From Caprimulgus europaeus (taxonomy: Eukaryota > Chordata > Aves > Caprimulgiformes > Caprimulgidae), in assembly GCA_907165065.1 (NCBI GenBank), contig OU015540.1, positions 1,534,001 to 1,598,000 of the forward strand: DNA of 64,000 nt, read 5' to 3'. The position numbers and the translations under genes are program-made. Of this stretch, positions 56,956-64,000 are shown in pieces. Position 1 is the stretch's first letter; every line of letters starts with the position of its first letter. The notes below the pieces were generated by a model. It saw only the letters and a program-made list of their open reading frames with translations, was not told the origin of the DNA and did not search any database.

Positions 56956-57300
56956 AATCATAAAATCATTGAATGTTGTGAGCTGGGAGGGACCCACCAG
57001 GATGATGGAGTCCAACTCCTGTCCCTGCACAGGACAATCCCAACATTCACACCATGGCCCTGAGGGCCTTGGCCAAATGCTGCTGGGATCTTGTCAGCCT
57101 TGGGGCCATGAGCACCTCCCTGGGGAGCCTGTGCCAGTGCTCCACCACCCTCTGCCTCAAGAACCTTTTCCTCATGGCCAACCTCACCCTCCCCTGCCAC
57201 ATCTTCCTGCCATGGCCTCTGCTCCTGGCGTTGGTGGCCAGAGAGAAGAGCTCAGCGCCTGCCCCTTCCCCTAATAGTAAGAGTCTCTAAACACCTCAAG
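56956..57300 (-). mobile_element. CR1 LINE 3' fragment, older subfamily
   Basis: ATCATAAAATCATTGAATG terminus, GGAGGGACCCACCAGGATGA, GGAGTCCAACTCCTGTCCCT, CACCATGGCCCTGAGGG ... CACCACCCTCTGCC. The layout is that of a CR1 tail, but the sequence differs from the other copies. Confidence 0.8.
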
Positions 57301-58494
57301 GGCTGAGGCAACGTCACCAAGGGTGACTTGGACATGACATGACACCACCAAAGGATCAAGATGAAACAATCCTGAGGACGTGGCATGACAGCACTGCCTT
57401 AGAACAGCAGCAAGGAAGCAGCAAAGGCAAAATTCTGACATGTGGGTAAAAGAGCAGGGGGAAGAGATGCCACCAAAGGGCTGTCTCCAACGCCACAGAT
57501 CCCTCACCCCCTCCAGCCCATGATTCAGTCTTTCTCCTGGAAGCAATTTACAGCGAGAAAGCGAGCTAACACTCAGATGTGTGAAGTGCAGAATATATTT
57601 GGCTCCGGTCTGAAGCCTGTTTACTGTAAGAAGGAAGAGTTGTGAGATGAATCTTTTCCTTGACAGCTCTGAGATCTCTTAACCAAATCCCACACAACCC
57701 CAAAGTGCTCTCCTCTTTTCTTGAAATTTAATTAGGTGAGGCTATACAATACCTGTAATTACATACGTGTGAGCTAATTGGAGCAGAGGGCTCTTGGGCA
57801 TGGAGATGAGAACAACATTTGTCTTCAAGCCAATCTGTGCAGGTGAAGGATGCTTTGCTTGGCATGAACACTCTGTGGGATTAAGAGTTATATTTGTCAA
57901 ACCCTCTGAGATACCAAAAAGGAGGCACATGAGCAGTCTGGACCAGCACCACTACTAGAATTACCTGTGCTACAAATGTCTTGCAAGGAGCACAGCGCTC
58001 CAAGCAGCAGCCCAGGTCCCCCAGTGACCACGTGCACTCTGCATGCAGTCCCTCCAGGTGTGAGATTGATGCTCCTCCAAAACCTAGCAACAGCCAAAAA
58101 AACTGATCCAATTATTCAGAGCAGAGGGGTCAGGCTGGCAGGGCAGCACGTGGGGACACAGGAGCTGCAGGCTGTGCTCCTGAAGTTATCTCAGTTATTT
58201 GTTATCTGACCTTTCCAACCTCCTGAGCTTGATATTCCTGACTATAGAAACGGGGATGGAAACACATCGTGTCGCTGGACAGCACACCCCGATCCCCACA
58301 CAGAACACCTTGTGGTTGTCAGCTCTGGTGATGGGATGAGTTAGATTAAGGGTGGTTAAAGGTTTGGCCACAACTCAACCCCTGAGGCTCCCACCCTGCC
58401 CAGAGCATCGCTCAGTGCTGCCCTGTCCCCTCCGATGTGCACTGGCTCTCCTCCTCGCCGTGAAAACTGGGAGCTCTCGCTGCTGAGCTGCTTT
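57301..58494. other. Intergenic, no gene recognised
   Basis: No repeat or gene identified. Confidence 0.5.
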
Positions 58495-58877
58495 GCTTCA
58501 GTCTCTGTGCTTCAGCTTCTGCTTCAGCTTCTGCTTCAATCTCTGCTTCAGCCTCTGCTTCAGTCTCTGCTTCAGCTTCTGCTTCAATCTCTGCTTCAGT
58601 CTCTGCTTCAGCTTCTGCTTCAATCTCTGCTTCAGTCTCTGCTTCAGCTTCTGCTTCAGCTTTTGCTTCAGTCTCTGCTTCAGCTTCTGCTTCAATCTCT
58701 GCTTCAGCCTCTGCTTCAGTCTCTGCTTCAGCCTCTGCTTCAGTCTCTGCTTCAGCTTCTGCTTCAGCCTCTGCTTCAGCCTCTGCTTCAGTCTCTGCTT
58801 CAGCCTCTGCTTCAGCCTCTGCTTCAGTCTCTGCTTCAGCTTCTGCTTCAGCCTCAGCTTCAGTCTCTGCTTCAGCC
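58495..58877. repeat. Hexamer/12-bp tandem array (GCTTCAGTCTCT)n
   Basis: About 32 degenerate 12-bp units alternating GCTTCAG(T/C)CTCT and GCTTCAGCTTCT/GCTTCAATCTCT. With a period divisible by 3 and no stop words, frames on both strands stay open for 130-260 residues as Leu-Gln, Phe-Cys, Glu-Ala or Lys-Gln-Arg repeats; these are not genes. Confidence 0.93.
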
Positions 58878-61654
58878 CATTGACACTCACCCCGTAATGT
58901 TGTTTGAAAATCGAGCTCTCTCGACGTCCTCATCCTGGCTTCTGGGAATTCACACCTTGGTGCTTCACCTTGAAAGCCTGATGCTGTTTCTTCCCCCCAC
59001 TGCTCCCTTGAATTCCCATCTAGGTACTGTATTTTCTGTTGGCTGCACTTACCCTGCTCTCATCCTCCAACAAGCCCTTGCTCAAGAAAACTCTTCTCAC
59101 TCCACTAATGTTTCTGAACACCTTCAAATCCAACAGCTTCCCAGCATGTGGCTCTCTTTACACCTTCAGGGCCCTGCCCCTCCCTGTTCATCCTCCCCCT
59201 CTTTAAGGAATCATTAGTTTTCACAAAACCTTGTCTCACCAAATTACATTTATTTTTCATAAATAAAGATCTCAGAGGAAAACTCCTTCACCAAAGGTGA
59301 AGCCGAGCATGGTGCAGAGTGCATTGTGCCTGCTGACAAAGGGCTGCAGTATGCACATGTCACACTACAACTGAAGTTTTAAATAGAAAAACATGCTTAA
59401 AAAAAAGAAAAAGAAGCAGCCCTGAGAAAATGATCACTTTTCACAGAAACTTTGTCAAACGAAAGCAAATTTTGCTGTTACGCACCAAGGACCTTGGCTG
59501 CAGATGAACCACATCCACCCCAAGCTGTGAATATGAAATTAATCCAAGGCACAACCTTTAGCTCTACACTTTGACAATATTTCAGTGCTGAACTATAAAT
59601 ATTTGATCTGTTGCTCTTCTGAGTAAAATGGATTTGTTCTGCTCATCTGCAGAGTTATCAATTATTCCAAAGTATATTTATTGCTGATTAAATGACTTGA
59701 AAAGTGCCTTTTTCTTCTGATGTTATGATGTGGTATTTAGCGAGTAAACATGGAAATGAACTATCCCTAACATCAATATTAACCCTTTATCTTGGGAGGA
59801 AAACATTTCCTGCCTGACAACACACAGAACAAAGTACCAACCAAGCTATTTACAGCACACACTGGAGCCTAGTTAATTATATATGATTATATTTCTTTAT
59901 GTTTCGGGGTCACACTCAGTGCTAAGATTCAGTGCTTCCATTTGCTACCACTAAAGAAATAAACCAGCATCCTTAAGTCATCAGCAAAGAATGATTCAAC
60001 CCATTGGAAGGGTATTATAAAAACCTCTTTGCACCACGAAATAAATGAATGTAAAGCCATGACTCACATCCAGCAGCAGGAGGAGTTTTCAGAACGCTGC
60101 TGAGTTGAAAACAAGGAGAAAAGTTGGAATATTGGCTTTTTAGCAATTTTTTGTTGTGCTTGCTGAAGGTGTGGACATCGAGACAGCGGGATTATCGTGT
60201 GAGGTGATATCAGAATGGCACAGAGGGGGGTTTTGGCACTCTACACCGTGTAAAGGGCTGGCACAGCGCTGGAGAGGCCGTGTCACAGCCAGGACAGGGC
60301 ACAGAGGAGCTGGTCAGAGCCGTTATCTGGAGTGTGGTGGAGTGAGGAGAGGCAGGAGCTGAGGAAACCCAAACCCTGCCCCCAGGCTGCCTCGGCAGCT
60401 GCCAGAAGCTGAGGCTCTGGGTTGGTTGGGTCCTTGTCTGGTTGCACACAGAGGACAGGGCTGGGTCTCCCAGTCTGCACTGGAAGGATTGAGAACCTTA
60501 GTGTTCCCTGTTCCAAAGACATTTTCTGGATTTATTTTAAATCTGGATTTAGTTTCAAACACTGAGGACTGGGTGAGAGTGAGAAATCTGCCTGGTACGA
60601 GCTGTCACTGCGGATGGAAGTTCAGCTGCACCATGAAGGGACACAAAACCTTCAGCAGTGTCCCCTCTGCAGACACTGATCCCAGTAAACATTATCCGAG
60701 AAGCAGAAAATGTCCCGGTGCTGTGGAGCTGCCAGCAGCCCCCCTGGACACAGAGCCAGCGCTTCCTGTCACCGGGAACATCACACACACGGTACCGGTG
60801 GGGAACACGTGCCGGGACAAACCCGCCTGGCAGGACCGGGTCCCGGTCCCTCCCGGAGCTGCGGGCAGCGGCCAGCTCCTGCCTGTGTCACACAACTGAC
60901 ATCTGCAAAGTTCAAACTCCAGTTCTGCCCCGTCACTTTGTCACCACGTTCCTTGTGATGAGTAATGTCACTTTTAAGCCTAATTATGCAGGTGTATTTA
61001 TCACCCTGTGCTCGGCCACAGCACCGGGGGACTTGCGTAATTTCACAGACGAGTGACACTTAAGACAGCACATTACAGCCAGCAGCTTCCATCTCATCAT
61101 CTCATCTCATCTCCTGCTAATTGCTCTCCAAAATTGGGTGATGCAGTTTTGACACAAAAACATTTTCAACAGTATCATTAATTCGTGAGGGGGGGGAAAC
61201 ATTTCCTGCAGTAATTACAGCCACCATCCTCAGTGATTCCTCGTTATTTCACAGCCCCACCCAAGCACACTTTAGTGCTGATTACCAGACAGACCTGGAT
61301 TATCTGCTCTGCTTTGAAGTGGGATAAATGGGTCTCTTTAGGAGAAAGTAAATATTACCTGTCCTAGCCAACGACCCACAACGCTGGGTGACTCGGTTTA
61401 CCTGTTTTCAAAACCAGTTATCAAACTTATGATTTATTTTGCAGCACCCACGTTATCAAATGCTGCTGGTGCTGGACTAGAGATCATGGGACATTTGAAC
61501 AAACTATGTTTTTTCATAATAAAGGTTTCTGGTTTGTTTGTTTGGTTGTTTTTTTAACTAGTGTCACAAAATTTGTAAGGACCCACCATGAATCTGTCTT
61601 TTTTTGAAGGCAAATCCCTAAGTGGTTCAAAAGTCATTAGGAAACTGAAGAGAA
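58878..61654. other. AT-rich intergenic region, no gene recognised
   Basis: Markedly lower GC than the rest of the window between 59.2 and 60.2 kb. No repeat family recognised. Possible conserved non-coding DNA. Confidence 0.5.
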
Positions 61655-61736
61655 ATGTAAGAAAGTTGTTTGTAAATATATATATTTGGTTATATGTCAT
61701 CCATGTAATCAAATATATTTACAAACAGCTTCCTAC
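61655..61736. ncRNA. Candidate hairpin RNA (pre-miRNA-like or palindromic relic)
   Basis: Left arm 61655-61682 (ATGTAAGAAAGTTGTTTGTA...) pairs with right arm 61711-61736 (...ATTTACAAACAGCTTCC). Fourteen consecutive bases (GTTTGTAAATATAT / ATATATTTACAAAC) pair perfectly, and pairing continues on the base side with single mismatches. The loop is 20-25 nt. Size and shape fit a pre-miRNA, on either strand. A small palindromic transposon relic is the alternative. Confidence 0.3.
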
Positions 61737-63136
61737 AGGATGACTTGGAGAAAAGTTTAATTGTAGAGCTTGAAATAAGCATCAAAACCAACACAGAGCC
61801 CCTGAGCTGTCCCCAAGCCAGCCATACCCAGCCATACATCCCAAAAATGATCATTTACACACCAAAGAAAACCTTTTACCTCAAATGACAAGGAATTTGG
61901 TGAAAAGAAAGCAGATCTGAAGGACAGAGCTGCTGCTTGTCCCACCTTCCAGCCAGCCGTGATGCACACGGGTGGATCCTGGGAAATAAATGACATTTTA
62001 CTGAGGAATTGGATGTGGTTTGTCTCCTAAAAAATGGAGTTTATTTTTTGTTTGTTTCATTTTTAAGGGTTTTCATCTTGTGGCAGTGAGTAACCCAAGC
62101 ACTGCCCTCCCTCTCTGAGGCACGGGGCGTCCTGGAGTCGTTCTTTAGCCGTCCCCTAACACCAGCTCTGCGGGTCAGGGGAGAGACCCGGGAAGAACAG
62201 TGTCATTTTGTCATTCCTGGGACAGGTGGCAGCGTCTGACTCAGGGGACAGGACTGCAGGAATGTTTGTTAAACAGAGTGACACGGTGCTCACCTGGTGA
62301 CACACGCGATGATGTGGCAGAACGAGCGCCTCGTGCCGAGGTCTTGGGGTTTTTTGAGACTTTTTGGGTAGATTTAGAAGCAGAACTTGTGTGTTGGACA
62401 GGGATCTGCTCTGATTTCTCACACGTGGAAAGGAAAGTGACCCCACATTGGTCACTTTGTGGGAATCTGGGAGAAAAAAAAAATGGTGGGAAGATCCTAA
62501 AGTTCCCAAAACTGTTTCTGTCTGTCCCCCTGTGCTGTCCCCAAACAGGGGTTCATGCTTTCCCATTTCACCTCCGGAGGAACATGGCTGCTGAGGCCAC
62601 ACCAGCGCCGCTCCGTGCTCCCGGAGCACCCTCTGCTGTTTGAGGAGCTGCAAACCTCAGCTCTGAGCCCCAGCAACACACGAGCCTTTAAAACACAACA
62701 TCAGCCCCCAAAGCAGGAGCAGGAGCGTGCATTTCCTTCCCAACCCACCAGAGAGGACTGGTGACCAACTCCAGTTCACCTCATCTCGCTGGGACACGCC
62801 GGGCAGCTGCCACACACCGAGACCGAGTGTGGGCATCAACCTGCAGCACAGACACACATTTCCCTGCCCCTTGGAGGGACTGTTCTAACAGATGAAATCT
62901 CCTTTTCCCTCAGCAGTTCAGGTACAATTGTTAACATTTTTTTCCCCAATTGCAATAGTTTCCACAGGTTACCAGGTGCCTGTGTTGTAAAACCAGTCCA
63001 TAGGCAGAGCTGCGGGTCTGCTGCAGCCATCGTGGGGCTGTTTGCCCTGGGAAAATCCCACATCTCCGGGACACCAACCCCCCCGCTCACGTTGGCACTA
63101 AAACGCCTTGTCCACGGCAGCGCTGGTGCTACACAG
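61737..63136. other. Intergenic, no gene recognised
   Basis: No repeat or exon recognised. Confidence 0.5.
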
Positions 63137-63510
63137 GGACTTGAACCCCAGGCTGGTTTGGGTTGGAAGGGACCTCAAAGCTCATCCAGTCCCAACCCCC
63201 CTGCCATCAGCAGGGACACCTTCCACTAGACCAGGTTGCTCAAAGCCTCATCCAACCTGGCCAAGAACACTTCCAGGGAGGAGCAGCCACAGCTTCTCTG
63301 GCCAACCTGGGCCAGGGTCTCACCACCCTCACAGCAAAGAATTTCTTCCTCACATCTCATCTCCATCTCCCCTCTGCCAGTTTCAAGCCATCACTCCTTG
63401 TTCTGTCACTCCCTGCCCTTGGCCAAAGTCCCTCCCCAGCCTTCCTGGAGCCCTTCAGGCACTGAAGGCCGCCGGCAGCTCTCCCCGGAGCCTTCTCTGC
63501 TCCAGCCAAG
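63137..63510 (-). mobile_element. CR1 LINE 3' end with ORF2 C-terminal remnant
   Basis: GGTTTGGGTTGGAAGGGACC ... CTAGACCAGGTTGCTCAAAG ... CCATCTCCCCTCTGCCAG ... CCCTTGGCCAAAGTCCCTCC. Same subfamily as 18818-19500 but opposite orientation. Confidence 0.93.
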
Positions 63511-63599
63511 GTGCAGGGCAGCACCCAGGGGTGCTGGGGCAGGGGCCTGGCGTCCTCCATCTCCCCCCAGACAGCGGCTGCAGCTCCCCAGGGGCAGCC

Positions 63600-64000
63600 C
63601 CGGAGGTGACACGGTTCAGGCCGCGGCCCCCCAGCACTGCTCGGCCCCCGCCCCGGGAGGATTCGCCAAACGGCTCCCTCAGTCCGGGTCCGCCACCCCG
63701 TCAGGGGAGAGCAGCGAGCGGCAGCCAGAGCGGCTCTGCCGTGGGGCGCTCTGGGCAGCGCTTCTCTATGGTCAGAGGCCAGCGAGAGCACGGCTAGAGC
63801 GGCGCGGGCCCGTGGGGCGCTCTGGGCTATTTCTCTATGGTCGGGAGCTGGAGGACGCGTGGTGACGTCAGGAGGAATGGCGCTCTAGCGGTCGGAAAAG
63901 GAAATTAGGGGAGTGAGGCGCCGCTCTAGGGCGGTGACTCGATGGTCAGCCAGCGCAGCGCCGCCGCCGTGGCTCTCTATGGCCGGAAGCTGGGCAGAGA
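63600..64000. promoter_or_regulatory. CpG-rich promoter-like block at right edge
   Basis: CpG-dense, with a perfect CRE TGACGTCA at 63863-63870, two copies of GGGGCGCTCTGGGC (63743 and 63814) each followed by CTCTATGGTC (63764 and 63833), a CTCGATGGTC at 63938 and a CTCTATGG at 63975. Probable bidirectional or + strand promoter of the next gene. By human synteny that could be ZNF598, but no exon of it is in the window. Confidence 0.55.

Noticed and set aside
58412-59217. Glu-Ala and Leu-Gln repeat ORFs
   Set aside because: Products of the 12-bp array, open in several frames on both strands, without flanking gene structure.
63600-64000. First exon of ZNF598
   Set aside because: Synteny suggests it could follow, but I see no zinc-finger or start-codon frame in the window.

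Overview
The window looks like avian nuclear DNA. Coding sequence is split into short exons with GT-AG introns. The interspersed repeats are mostly 3'-truncated CR1 LINEs, plus one ERVL-type solo LTR and a few very old MIR/L2-like SINE relics. The region is GC-rich and crowded with minisatellites, as bird microchromosomes often are. I cannot name the species.

Three protein genes are recognisable. NTHL1 (endonuclease III-like DNA glycosylase) enters from the left edge on the + strand; its last four coding exons lie at 502-4023. NHERF2 (SLC9A3R2, two-PDZ scaffold) is complete on the - strand with seven coding exons between 40392 and 7514, and its 3' UTR probably runs to about 4945. The two genes converge tail to tail with about 550 bp between their poly(A) signals. 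NPW (preproneuropeptide W) lies on the - strand, with exon 1 at 50207-50596 behind a TATA box. Its final exon is uncertain, and I propose a candidate at 48205-48499. The order NTHL1-NHERF2-NPW and the relative strands match human 16p13.3, which supports all three calls.

Layout: 1-4.4 kb NTHL1 3' half; 4.4-4.9 kb intergenic; 4.9-40.4 kb NHERF2, of which about 93% is intron or 3' UTR carrying ten CR1 fragments, a perfect 20-bp polypurine tandem array and an intronic CpG-rich block with GATA sites; 40.4-41.1 kb NHERF2 promoter CpG island running into a hexamer-based minisatellite; 41.1-50.2 kb repeats and probable NPW 3' end; 50.2-50.7 kb NPW exon 1 and promoter; 50.7-63.5 kb no recognisable gene, with CR1 fragments, a solo LTR, a 12-bp-unit array and a miRNA-like hairpin; 63.6-64.0 kb a CpG-rich promoter-like block with a CRE and four CTCTATGG-like motifs, probably the start of the next gene.

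The genes do not form one pathway: NTHL1 repairs oxidised bases, NHERF2 tethers membrane transporters and receptors to ezrin, and NPW is a secreted neuropeptide. Their adjacency is conserved synteny. I found no CRISPR array, bacterial insertion sequence or novel defence-like system. The most interesting points are a CR1 tail that forms the upstream part of an NHERF2 splice acceptor, the possible NPW last exon, the miRNA-like hairpin at 61.7 kb and the duplicated promoter block at the right edge.
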